A DNA stretch of 64,000 nt from Helicostylum pulchrum. Taxonomy: Eukaryota > Mucoromycota > Mucoromycetes > Mucorales > Mucoraceae. A program made the position numbers and the translations under genes. Where the stretch lies: contig JAIXMO010000017.1 in the NCBI GenBank assembly GCA_025677825.1, positions 248,001-312,000 on the forward strand, read 5' to 3'. The notes beneath the pieces are model-generated. The model was not told where the DNA came from and did not search any database. It worked only from the letters and a program-made list of their open reading frames with translations. Shown here one piece after another: positions 54,535-64,000 of the stretch. The stretch's first letter is position 1. Every line of letters starts with the position of its first letter.

Positions 54535-54876
54535 TCTTTTTTCCCTGTTTATTTTATAAATGTGTATGAAGGACAAGAGAGTTTTAGTTGTAGTTATTCT
54601 CTGCTTAAGTGATTTATAACACTCATTTCTTTGTTTTATATAAAGAATATATCGTTTTTACTTTTACTTTTTATATTAATGCTCTGTTTAATACAATTAA
54701 ATCAAATACTAAATAAATATTCCTGTTTATACATTAAAGGAATGCAAAGGGGAAAATTTGCGTCAAGGTGGTACTAAAGACATTGTTTTATCAGGAAGAA
54801 AACTATATGTTTCTTATAGGACAATGCATACAGTACAATTTATCAGAGATTCGACAGCAGTTTTTTTTGTTCAAGG
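54535..54876 (+). repeat. Conserved 3' flank of micro-gene C
   Basis: Co-linear with the 3' flanks of A and B (14867-15222, 17320-17675) but more diverged, with an insertion AATTAAATCA near 54693 and a truncated end at TTCAAGG. Blocks such as GTATGAAGGACRAGAGAGTT and ATCAGGAAGAARACTATATG are unchanged. Confidence 0.75.
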
Positions 54877-55156
54877 AGGCAAAAAATTCAAAAAAAATAA
54901 ATAGAGCGTGTAACAAAAAATCGAATAGGATATTGTAGATTGGTATCAGTAGATGTTTTCACATTATAGCACATGTAATATCTAAATAACTCTAGGTTCT
55001 TAGATGCCTGTCGTTTATCGGCTAAATTACCTTTTTCAACCGTGGGCTTGGAGAGAAGGTTTTTGTTTTTGTGCGGTGATTGAAATACGCCATTTGAATT
55101 AAAAAGCCATTTGAGACTGTGAGCATCTTTCTGCTTCACCCCCGCCTAAAGTACAC
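54877..55156. other. Spacer before OMA1
   Basis: Spacer of 280 bp with no recognised element. The minus strand has a coding-like fragment (about 54950-55139) with no domain. It should contain the OMA1 promoter. Confidence 0.45.
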
Positions 55157-56404
55157 ATGTTTCGTTTAGGCTTATTAAAACCATGGTCCTCAGCTGCCAA
55201 AACTACCCTTTTACCAAAGACTCGACCTTTTATTAGAACTTATGCCACACCTTTAATAAAATACCAACCTCCCAACCAAAAAGTAAATGTGTATAGCAGA
55301 TTCCAACACAATCAAAAAGTACCCTTTTTCAAGTCAAAGCGTGTTTGGGTATTTATGGGTACAGGTACTTTTATCTTTGGTGGGTACTACGTAACTCACT
55401 TGGAAAGAGTTCCTATTACTGGCAGAGCAAGGTTTATGGATATTACTCCACGTCAAGAAGAAGGTAAAGTTTTTTATGTTTTTAGAAACTGCGCAAGAGA
55501 AATTAATTTTTGTGAGTTAGCAATGGCGATACAAGCATATAACGAAGTTATGCATCAATATGGTAGAAAGATATTGCCTAAAAATCATCCATACAGTAAG
55601 TTTGTTAGTAGAATTGCGCAAAGGCTAGTAAATGTTTCTGGTATGGAAGATATGAAGTGGGAATTTTATGTTGTCGATTCGCCTGAAAAAAAGTAAGTTT
55701 GCTTGTAAAAAAATACTCGGTCCTTTTTTTTTGACAGGTTTTTTTTAGTGCATTTGTTTTACCAGGTGGTAAAGTGTTTGTGTTTACAGGTATTTTACCA
55801 ATTGTACAAAATGAAGGTAAAAAAAAAAGACTTTATTACTCAATAATATCCCCACTTCCTAAAAAAAAAAGATACATCTAGATGGTATGGCAGCTGTTTT
55901 AGGGCACGAAATTTCTCATCAAATCGCTCGTCATAGTGCAGAAAAACTCAGTTTTGCAAAGATTTTGTTTGTATTACAAATAACTCTCTCGTTATTTGGT
56001 ATTGATCCCTCATTTGTATTCAATGCATTTACTACTAATTTCTTAATGATGATGCCTTTCTCTCGTAAATGTGAGACGGAAGCAGATGATATTGGATTAC
56101 AACTTATGGCACAAGCTTGCTTTGATCCAAGAGAAGCAATTAACGTATGGAAACGTATGGAGGCTTCTGGTGAAGCTGGTATTCCTCAATTTGCTAGTAC
56201 TCATCCTAGTAATAAAAATCGCATACAATTTCTTACAAAAGAGGTAAAAAAAAAAAGAATTGCATAAAATTTGTACTTTTTTTTCCACTCACACCCTAAA
56301 ATTAGTTACCCTCTGCTTTACAAAAACGTGCTGAAAGTGATTGTTCTAGTGACATGCATAGATTTAGTGAACAATTCAGAGCTAAAAATTGGGCTCGCTG
56401 GTAA
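55157..56404 (+). CDS. OMA1: Mitochondrial inner-membrane metallopeptidase Oma1
   Basis: Five exons (55157-55463, 55521-55692, 55749-55816, 55882-56243, 56306-56404), 335 residues. A basic presequence (MFRLGLLKPWSSAAKTTLL) precedes a TM segment (VWVFMGTGTFIFGGYYV). RFMDITPRQEEAMAIQAYNEVM, GRKILPKNHPY and AFVLPGGKVFVFTGIL are Oma1/M48C hallmarks. The zinc motif is H191-E-I-S-H195 (LGHEISHQIARH) with the third ligand in CETEADDIG. Oma1 cleaves inner-membrane proteins under stress. The first intron (55464-55520) is 57 nt, a multiple of three without stop, so unspliced mRNA would encode 19 extra residues. Splicing restores the conserved EEAMAIQAY and is preferred. Confidence 0.92.
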
Positions 56405-56487
56405 TCCATTACAATAAAATAGATTTTATTTTTTATTTTCAAATTATGCACATCTTTTTTTTTTAATCGTATTAGCTGAAATTTTTT

Positions 56488-57814
56488 TTAACTCTGCATA
56501 AAAAAATTAGTTTATAGGAATTCATTTTCTAAATATTAAAGTAACTTACGCGACGACGACGAACAGGACTGGGGCTACGGCTTCCACTAGAACTGCGGCT
56601 AAGACTACGGCTACGGCTACGGTTGTTTCGGGGGCTACGACTTCTGCTGCTACTAGGACTGCGACTACGGCTCATGCTAATACTAGGACTTCTACTATGT
56701 CTGCGACGTCCGCGAGCAGGACTGGGGCTGCGACTGTAACTGACGCTGCGGCTGCGGCTATAACTACGTCCACGACTACGACTTCTGCTAACACTGTAGC
56801 TGCGACTACGACTACGACTACGACTATAGCTTGGACTACGACGAGCAGGAGGAGATCTGCTACGACTTACACTAGGACTAGCTCTACGACGACGTACGGG
56901 ACTACGACTGACACTGGCACTTCTGCTGCGACCACGCTTTTGAGTTTTTGCTGGTGGTGATGGTGACGGTGAAACGGACTTGAGTTTTTTATCAACAGGT
57001 GCAGTGGTAGTCTTTTTTTTCTCTTCGGCCTTTCTTGCTTTATATCTTTCCTCTCTTTGCTTATCATCTTCTTTTTGTCTTTGACGTCTTTCATTTTCTC
57101 TCTTTTCTTCGCGCTCTAATCTTGCTTCGTATTCAGCTTCTTTCTTTGCCTTTCTCTCGTCTCGAAGCTTTGCTTGAAGTTCACGATCGAATGCAGCACC
57201 TTCGACGTATTCGCTGTTGATTTTAAGTGCCTTTTTCATCTTTTCGTTATCTACTTCTTTAGCTGCGCTCAATTGATGTGTTTCGTATTCCTTAAAGCTT
57301 TTTTTTTTTTTTTTTTTTAGTTTTTTTTTTTAGAGAAAATCGTGAGAAATGACCATGTTTACTTACTTTTTTGCATCGGTGGGAGCCATCTTTTCAATAT
57401 CTGCTAATAATGAAGTTCTTAATTCTTGAACTCTTTCTTCAATGACATCTTCACTTAATCTATAAAAAATTATTGTCAAAGTTTGAATTAAATAAATAAA
57501 AAGAATTCTTACCCCTCATCTTCCAATTTGATTGATAATTCCATACATTTGACTTCAACTTTACGTTTACGGTCGTGTTCCAAAATGGCAGAATTAGCTT
57601 TCTTCATATTGGGACCATTTCTAAAGTCATTGGTGTTGCGATCTCTATCGGTAGGAGGAGGTCTAACAAAGGACAGATTACGAACAACATAACCGTTGGT
57701 ACCTAAAAATAAAAAAATAAAAGGGTCAGATCAGTGTATTATTCAATGCTTATTTCTTTTATTTTTCTCTTTACCTGAACCACGAGGGGTATGTAAACCA
57801 ATGCCGTTATACAT
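56488..57814 (-). CDS. CWC21: Spliceosome protein Cwc21 / SRm300-like with SR-rich tail
   Basis: Exons on the minus strand: 57814-57775, 57702-57513, 57459-57367, 57297-56550 and probably a 6-base last exon 56493-56488. [22 protein letters not shown] is the universal N-terminus of Cwc21/SRRM2, which binds Prp8/Snu114 in the catalytic spliceosome. A cwf21 helix follows (LSEDVIEERVQELR...), then a long charged coiled coil (about 110-200) and an SR/RS-repeat tail of about 150 residues. At the end, GTAAGT directly follows RRRR codons and a CTAAT...TGCAG acceptor leads to AGT-TAA, giving ...RRRRS; without splicing the frame ends VSYFNI at 56529. Total 358 residues (spliced). The gene is divergent from CTNNBL1, sharing a 155-bp spacer. 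Confidence 0.9.
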
Positions 57815-57969
57815 GATTTATAAAGTGTAAAAAAGAAAGAATAGAGGGGGAAGTAGAAAAAAAAAGGTATTTTTTTTTATACCTGTGAACAAGTCACAAT
57901 TTAGTTTTATAATCTGTTTTGCTTACCTTTTTTTATTTTTGTTTCTTTAACTTCTTCAATTAGTATAAC
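57815..57969. promoter_or_regulatory. 155-bp bidirectional promoter, CWC21/CTNNBL1
   Basis: Only 155 bp separate the two start codons, so both leaders and promoters share this segment. It has poly-A and poly-T tracts flanking a mixed core with CTGTGAACAAGTCACAATT. No TATA box. Both genes encode spliceosome-associated proteins, which makes shared control plausible. Confidence 0.7.
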
Positions 57970-60186
57970 ATGAATATCGATGAACTTTTCAAGGTATTAA
58001 ACATAACCATATCTCTAAAGATATCATGTATTTAAAAAAAACGCGTTAAAAAAATTGTATTAGATTCCTGCTATTCCAACAGGTCGCAATAAGAGAAAGA
58101 TGCCAGCAACTCCTGACTTGAAATTCTTTGACCAGTATAAAGGAGCCAGTGAAGCTGTAGAATTAGCCGAAAGCAGTAGCAACGAACCCGCTGCTAAAAA
58201 GAGAAATATCGAACAAGATGAAGACGTTGAATATACAGAACGATATGAAGACGAAGACACTGAATTTGAAGACGAAGAAGGACGTTTCTTTGGTGGTGGT
58301 TTGACTAACGAACAAAGTAGTATTTTGGATCTTGTCGATGAATTTGATATTGATGAGGTAATGGAGAGTTTTTTTTACACGAACAAAAAGTATATAAACT
58401 AACTGCATTATAAAAAGACTGAAGCACTTACAGCAACCAACGTAAAAAAGATGATTTTAAAGTTTGAAAAAGCAATCAATAAGAATCAAGAAATGAGAGT
58501 TCGTTATGCTGATCAACCAGAGAAATTTATGGAATCGGAAGCAGATTTAGATGAAGAAATTAAGAACTTATTAAGTTTAACTGAAGCACCACAAATGTAC
58601 CCAGAGTTTGTAAAGTTGGGAAGTGTTTCCTCTTTGTTGTCACTTTTAAGTCATGAAAATACAGATATTGCTATTGATACAATTGATCTTATCAACGAAT
58701 TAACCGATGAAGATGTCGGTGTGGGTTCTTCTGAGGATGATATAGAAAGGTCTGAACAAGTTCAAGCTGCTATCAAGACATTTGTTGATGCTATGGTATT
58801 ATTATTATTACATGATGGGTATTCTTATTTTATTTAATCGTTCATTTTCTTTTTTTTTTAGTTGGAAAATGAACTTTTACAATTACTTGTACAAAACTTG
58901 GCTAGATTGGATGAAAAGGAAGAAACAGATCGTCAAGGTGTCTTTAAAATCTTGGGTATTCTTGAAAATGTCATTTCTTTAGAACCTAAATATGCTCAAG
59001 ATATCGCATTAAAGACTGATATTCTTCCTTGGTTATTAAAGAGATTACAGACAAAGGGATTTGATGCTAATATTGCTTACACAAGTGAAATTCTTTCTAT
59101 TCTTTTACAAAATGATAGAGGTAAGCAAAAAAAAAAAAAAAATGGGTTTTTTGGGTATTGATTCTTATAATTTTTATAAACAAAGATATTCGTCTCAAGG
59201 TTGGTGAATTAGATGGTATAGATGTTCTTTTGAGAGCTCTTGCGGTATGTTTGATTCACATATTTTTTTTTTTTTGATTTTTTTATACTTATATTGAATA
59301 TAGGGTTATAGACGTAAGGATGCTAGTTCAGAAGATGAATCTGAAATGGTTGAAAACTTTTTCAATGCAATGTGTTCACTTTTAAACGAACCTGAAAACA
59401 AGAAACGTTTCTTGGATGCAGAAGGTATCGAACTTATGGTCTTTATGTTGAAGTAAGTGTGCTGTGAAAAAGAGAAAAATAAAGAGGAAAATCTAACCAA
59501 AAAAAAAAAAATTTATTAGAGAGAAAACATTAGCTCGTATTCGTGCAGTTAAAGTATTAAATTATGCATTAAGTGGAGAGGAGGGTAGAGATAGATGCGT
59601 TCGTTTTGTTGATGTTTCAGGACTCAAGGCTTTATTCCCTCTGTTTATGGGCAAGGGTAACAAAAAGTTGAAAAAAACACATAATTCTGCCTTTATCGAA
59701 TCTGAAGACGAAGAACACATTTCTTGTATTATTTTATCGTTACTGAGAAACTTGACTCAAGATGATGTTCAAAGAATGAGATTGCTACTCAAATTTACAG
59801 AAGATGACCATGAAAAAGTGGATCGTCTTATTGAATTGAAGGAGCAATACCAAAAGAAGGATGAAGCTGTTAAACAAGAGCTTGAAGACGCTAGAGGTGT
59901 ATTGGATGAAGAAGATTTTGAGGACTTTGAGTCTGATTTTTATGTTCGTAGACTTTCTGCTGGTTTATTTACTTTGCAACGAGTTTGTCTCTTAATTGCT
60001 GCTTTAAGTGAAGAATCTTTAAGTATCCGTGAAAAGGCTACCATGTTATTAAAGAGACAAGGTGAAGACATGCTGAGCGTATTTAAAGTCATAGAAGAAG
60101 AAACTGCTCTCATGGCCGACTTTATTTTTTTAAGACGTGTCGCAAGAGGTTATCCTACTGAAGAAATAAAGCAAGAGCAAGAGTAA
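57970..60186 (+). CDS. CTNNBL1: Beta-catenin-like protein 1 (CTNNBL1), ARM-repeat splicing factor
   Basis: Seven exons (57970-57993, 58064-58357, 58418-58795, 58862-59120, 59186-59244, 59304-59452, 59520-60186), 609 residues. The acidic N-terminus with KKRNIEQDEDVEY resembles a nuclear signal region. FEKAINKNQEMRVRYADQPEKFMESEADLDEEIKNL, HENTDIAIDTIDLINELTDEDV and RDRCVRFVDVSGLKALFPLFM are family-specific blocks; ARM/HEAT helices fill the rest and the tail has KEQYQKKDEAVKQEL. CTNNBL1 binds the nuclear signals of CDC5L/Prp31 in the Prp19 complex. The first exon encodes only MNIDELFK. Confidence 0.94.
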
Positions 60187-60461
60187 ATTTTTATCCCATC
60201 ATACCTCTTTCATGTTAAATAGTTACAAATAAATATATGTAAATGAAATTGCCACTTTTTTTTATTATTATAAGAAGCAGACCTTTGTTTAATAAATCTT
60301 AAAAAAATTGACAACGCTATGACTTTAATAAAGAGACTGTTTCCTTTCTTTCATGCCAACAATAGAGCAAGCCGCTGATTGTGCTTCTGAACATATATAT
60401 ATATATATATAAAGCCTTTTGTTGATGTATCACTATTGCTTTGTTTTATTTATTTACCAAC

Positions 60462-61226
60462 ATGAAAATTATAATAGTTTTATCTGGTAAAATACCGGCA
60501 AAATAAAAAAATACTTTATTAAAATTTAACATTAAATCTTTTTTTTTCCAGCTTTTGTAAATGTCATTAAACCTTTTTTCGGTAAGAATTACGAGATATA
60601 ATATCTTACTGATTAACTAATATAATTTATTAAATGAAAAAAAAAAAGTTGTCAAAAATCCAGCCTTGGCTTGGTCCGGCACACCTAAACCATTCAACGG
60701 AAATAATGCTCAGAAAAAACTTCGTATAGTTTTCAGCAATAAAAAAAACCCTTGTTTAGTAGAATACGCTCATGAACCAAAGTCTCTGGCGGGTAATTAT
60801 TTACATTCATTATTACAAAAGTACCCTACTGAAACCATCAAAAAAGATTCTGCGCTAAAAGATCCGGTAGTAATATTAGGTACTGATCGAGATTTGAAAT
60901 CCAAAGCTACTACTAAATCCACCGCTATGTCTGCAACTGGAAAATTCTTTCTTCGTACAACTCTTCCAAAAAAGTTTGAGCTAGAGTTAAAAAGTTTATT
61001 TGAAAACATTTCAAGTAGAAGTTCTACAACACCAGTTCATCATCGCAAACCGGATTTATTATCAAAGACGACTACTGAAGTAGCTTTAACTCATATTGAA
61101 AACAAGTTTAGAATAGTTGGTTTGGAAGAGGGTCCGGCTCCTGGACAGAATATAGCCAACTGTGAAGCAACTGTGGCTGCTAATATGCTCCGTGATCTAC
61201 TGTATCGAGCTGGTCTCCGCTTTTAA
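60462..61226 (+). CDS. Hypothetical protein, 210 aa, three exons
   Basis: Exons 60462-60486, 60552-60581 (30 nt) and 60649-61226 join in frame: MKIIIVLSAFVNVIKPFFVV then KNPALAWSGTPKPFNG and a 190-residue basic, Ser/Lys/Thr-rich region (KKLRIVFSNKKNPCLVEYAHEPKSLAGNYLHSLLQKYP, TEVALTHIENKFRIVGLEEG). An (AT)9 run lies at about 60395-60411, 50 bp upstream. The N-terminus is hydrophobic and could be a signal or mitochondrial leader. I do not recognise the family; a mitochondrial ribosomal or assembly protein is one possibility but nothing in the sequence proves it. Only the third exon has a long frame, so the start rests on splice logic. Confidence 0.55.
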
Positions 61227-62057
61227 ATCGAATAAACACTTGAAAAATCCAACCGTCAAAGATATATTTTTTAATAACGTGCCACCAGGTTTAACTCTAG
61301 TAAATTTTTAATTTTTTTTTGGAGCGATAAATATTTTTTTACAAACTTTTATAAAAAATCTAATAGAATACTTTTCTTTATTGAACGTTTAGGAACATAT
61401 CTCTTCGCGCCAATTGTCTTTCTTAACAATAAAAAAAAAGTTTATTGCTATCAAAGTCAACCTATATTTTTTACTTTTAAGCGGGGGTACTATCAAGGGA
61501 TCGAAAATAATTTACGACTGTCGCCTTTAAGTGATTTTGAAAAAACATTTGAAAAAACAAAGTATTTTCTTGTCAATTATATTTCTTAAAAAAAGTATTC
61601 TAATCGATAATCTTGTTAATATTTTACTTTAATAAACTTGATTGAAATTATAAGACATAGTTAACATAATAACAATATTTTTAGTCATGTTTAAAGGAGA
61701 TGACAGGTTTGAACAAGTCGAGGTAGCTATGATATAAGTTTTTAAAACATCATCTTCCTCACGTAAGCTAGAAATTATAAATGCCTAACGATAATCAATA
61801 AATAATTATAATTAGCCCTATTATCTTTCTTTTTATTTATATTGTTATCGAGCAAATTTACCCTAAAGCTAATAACGTTTTCGATTGTTTCTTCGTCATT
61901 AGTATACAGTTCGGAGGAGCAGAAAAGTTTCAATCATCAAAGACCATCACATAAAACTCAATATCAAATCTGTTGAATATCATACCGAAAGTCGTAAATC
62001 CTTTTGGGATTTTACTCCTTAATATACGAACATGTAACTGTCTCTTTAATTTTTCAG

Positions 62058-62515
62058 CGGTTCGAGCCTACTGATTCCTGGTGGTTTAACCTCCCCACAG
62101 CCAATTTCTTCGCCATTTGTTAATGGTATGTAGTCAGTACTGCTTTTTTTACAAGTTAGATTAACAAGGAACGTGGACGATTTTTTATCGTGTTCCCCGA
62201 AATCTACTTCTCGTAATGTCAAAGTATAATGCCTTGTTTTAAAAGCTTCGGTATAATGTTTGGCGTACTTTCGCTAAAGTACCTGAAGCAGGTAGCTTTA
62301 GGGTCCGTTATTTTATTGTCGATATCAAACATTTGTAAATAAACAAGAGAAAGTCTTGATACACGCTCTGTTTACACGTTTAGAAAGAAAAAAAGTGACA
62401 TGTATTACTTTTTTCGCTTACCTTTACAGATGGCTATTACTCCAAGAAGAGCCTTATCGGTTTGTACAAACATAGAAACAAAGTGTATGAAAACAAAAGC
62501 ACGAAAAAAAAATAA
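62058..62515 (+). pseudogene. Possible exon remnants of a decayed gene
   Basis: After a TTTTTCAG acceptor, 62058-62125 reads GSSLLIPGGLTSPQPISSPFVN and ends at a GTATGT donor; after TTTACAG, 62430-62515 continues in frame (DGYYSKKSLIGLYKHRNKV) to TAA. Phase agreement and coding-like composition hint at two real exons, but no upstream exon or start could be found. Either a truncated old gene or chance. Confidence 0.2.
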
Positions 62516-62792
62516 TTGAAAAATAGTAAGTGAAGAAAAGAAACAAAAATTGAATAAATATGACGCTTAAAAAAGAAGGATTTATTTACTAATAACGAAG
62601 TATTATATCACTATTTGCTTCATATACTCGTATTTATACGCCAGTTAATATGCATGTGTACCTGTTTGTTCCAACTTATTTCATGCAATTTATTTTTTTA
62701 TGCGGATAAACTAAGTTGAGTGAGAGCATAAAATACATTACTTTTTTTTTTTGCTGAGCGTGTAAATAGAAACGTGTACCAAAAATAAAGCG

Positions 62793-62887
62793 AACTTTTA
62801 AATGATACCAAAAACGAATTTTGGTAAAAGCGAACTAGAGCTACTTGCAAAAAAGCAAAACTTTGGGTGCCGCTGCATTTAAAAGTT
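62793..62887. repeat. Nested inverted repeats (MITE-like block)
   Basis: AACTTTTAAATG (62793-62804) is perfectly inverted at 62876-62887 (CATTTAAAAGTT). Just inside, TACCAAAA and TTTTGGTA (about 62806-62825) form a second perfect hairpin. The AAGCGAAC word occurs twice. This could be a small non-autonomous element or a structured regulatory segment. Confidence 0.4.
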
Positions 62888-63129
62888 TTTACCACCAATC
62901 GGCTATATCACTATATCTGATAAAGTAGCTGCCGATTTTCGCTTGATCTATCCGATTGTTTCTCTTTTATCGGGCCAATTGCACACAAAAAAAAAGTAAA
63001 TTTGAAACCTAATAAAAATTTCTGGAAATTAAATGATAATTTTATTTACAAATATGATGGAGAAGAAAAATCAAAATTAAGTGGGGGGAGGGGAAGAGAA
63101 TATAGGATGTATGAGTCGAAAAAAAAAAT

Positions 63130-64000
63130 CTAGTTCTTATAGAAAGGGTAATCGGTATAACCTTCAGCAGAGTTAGTGTAGAAGGTGTCACGGTTATACT
63201 TGTTCAAGGGCAAACCATTGCGAAGACGTTCAACAAGATCAGGGTTAGAGATAAAGAGACGGCCGAAACCAATCATGTTACCAGTTTCTTCGGCGACCTC
63301 AAAGGCTTTCTTTGTATCAAAAGTATAACCACCAGCAGAGACCATAGGGCCCTTCCAGAGCTTACGGAAAGGCTCAAGAGTATCGGGTTGCTTGGAGTAC
63401 TCATCAACACAGAAATCAGCGCGAGGTTCAATGAAATCCACAAAAGCTAAATCGCTGTGCTTTTCTTGCAAAGACTTTGCTAAATAACCCCAAGTTTCAT
63501 AAGGCGTGTCGTCCTTCATGTCTTGGAATTCAGACCAAGGGGAGAAACGAATGGCGGTACGTTCAGCACCGATAGCCTCCGCAACAGTATCAACAACTTC
63601 CAAGGAAAAACGACATCTGTTCTCGATGGAACCACCATAGATATCAGTACGCTTGTTGCTAGAGGTGTTGATGAATTGATCGAGGAGATAACCGTTGGCA
63701 GAGTGAATCTCAACACCGTCGAAACCAGCTTCGATAGCGTTCAAGGAAGCTTGACGGTAGTCGTTGAGAAGATCCTTGATCTCGGGGATAGTAAGAGCGC
63801 GAGGCTTCTCTTGGGGAAGGCCTAAAAGATTGACACCTTCAATAGCGACGTCAGAAGAAGAGACGGGTTGTTCTCCTCCAATGTGAGCAGACATGGCGGC
63901 ACGGCCAATATGCCAGAGTTGAAGGAAAATAACGCCACCCTTAGCATGTACAGCATCAGTGACCTTCTTCCAGCCTTCAATTTGCTCCTTGCTGTAGATA
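63130..64000 (-). CDS. Old Yellow Enzyme family NADPH oxidoreductase, 5'-truncated
   Basis: On the minus strand the frame enters the window at 64000 (IYSKEQIEGWKKVTDAVHAKG) and stops at 63130; about 290 C-terminal residues are visible and the 5' part is outside. LQLWHIGRAA, GFDGVEIHSANGYLLDQF (the His/Asn substrate pair), DIYGGSIENRCRF and IGFGRLFISNPDLVERLRNG are Old Yellow Enzyme signatures; FMN is the cofactor. The family reduces activated C=C bonds of enals, enones and nitro-compounds using NADPH. No intron in this part. Codon use is strongly biased, as in the P5C dehydrogenase gene, suggesting high expression. Confidence 0.95.
   Translation of the reverse strand, partial: IYSKEQIEGWKKVTDAVHAKGGVIFLQLWHIGRAAMSAHIGGEQPVSSSDVAIEGVNLLGLPQEKPRALTIPEIKDLLNDYRQASLNAIEAGFDGVEIHSANGYLLDQFINTSSNKRTDIYGGSIENRCRFSLEVVDTVAEAIGAERTAIRFSPWSEFQDMKDDTPYETWGYLAKSLQEKHSDLAFVDFIEPRADFCVDEYSKQPDTLEPFRKLWKGPMVSAGGYTFDTKKAFEVAEETGNMIGFGRLFISNPDLVERLRNGLPLNKYNRDTFYTNSAEGYTDYPFYKN

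Larger units (their letters stand above)
61227..63129. other. Gene-poor spacer (1.9 kb)
   Basis: AT-rich. It holds a hairpin at 62274-62301 (CTAAAGTACCTG / CAGGTAGCTTTAG), a nested inverted-repeat block at 62793-62887, and two exon-like pieces at 62058-62125 and 62430-62515 (listed separately). Otherwise no gene. The 3' end of the Old Yellow Enzyme gene lies at the right border. Confidence 0.5.

Noticed and set aside
56697..56960. Long Thr/Ala-rich plus-strand frame opposite CWC21
   Set aside because: It is the antisense shadow of the SR-repeat codons; composition follows the repeat, with no promoter or homologue.
62058..62125. GGTTCGAGCC, a tRNA B-box-like motif in the right-hand spacer
   Set aside because: No acceptor, D or anticodon stems could be folded around it, and there is no matching A-box upstream. 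The stretch reads better as an exon remnant.

Overview
The window is nuclear DNA of a filamentous fungus, most likely an early-diverging one of the Mucoromycota (Mucorales-like). The basis is intron-rich protein genes with mostly short introns of about 40 to 90 nt, AT-rich spacers full of poly-A/T runs, a Rua1-type (former DUF4451) zinc protein, a full-length neurofibromin-type RasGAP and a CTNNBL1 gene. The genus is inference. All spliced models below were built by hand from GT/GC...AG sites and checked for reading-frame continuity. Nearly all close exactly; the MCT-like transporter at 4817-6392 does not with its obvious splice sites.

Layout. 1-13257: end of a proline-catabolic P5C dehydrogenase, a riboflavin-type deaminase, a monocarboxylate-type MFS transporter, a GPATCH4-like nucleolar protein, a Q/P-rich two-TM protein, the APC/C activator Cdh1 and ribosomal protein uL23. 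13258-18878: an accessory island with transposase debris, dispersed repeats and tiny intron-bearing genes. 18879-37105: TBC RabGAP, primase large subunit PRI2, F-box/WD40 protein, Rua1-like regulator, GNAT acetyltransferase, APC/C subunit Cdc23, Spa2 and a sugar transporter. 37106-41013: tRNA-Asn, a possible small membrane protein and a 7TM receptor-like protein. 41469-50786: a 21-exon neurofibromin homologue of 2687 aa. 51349-63129: mitochondrial GatB, a third member of the tiny gene family, OMA1, the divergent pair CWC21/CTNNBL1, an unknown 3-exon gene and a gene-poor spacer. 63130-64000: 5'-truncated Old Yellow Enzyme.

The most novel signal is a three-member family of micro-genes at 14642-14866, 17070-17319 and 54115-54534. 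Each has two exons split by a phase-1 intron and encodes 50 to 77 residues: a hydrophobic N-terminal segment, an arginine-rich stretch, then one C-X5-C-X4-C-X3-H zinc-finger-like motif next to the C-terminus. The intron and a 356-base 3' flank are almost identical between the first two copies, whereas the exons, including silent sites, differ strongly. That is the reverse of ordinary genes and suggests exon-focused diversification or homogenisation of the non-coding parts.

Other points of interest: three probable GC-AG introns, a 155-bp bidirectional promoter between two spliceosome genes, an E2F/MBF-like site just upstream of PRI2, a transporter splice junction that does not keep frame, and several small intron-containing genes that single-frame gene finding would miss. 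Functional links are mostly cell-cycle ones (Cdh1, Cdc23, PRI2, F-box/WD40) and splicing ones (CWC21, CTNNBL1), but the genes are not arranged in operons.
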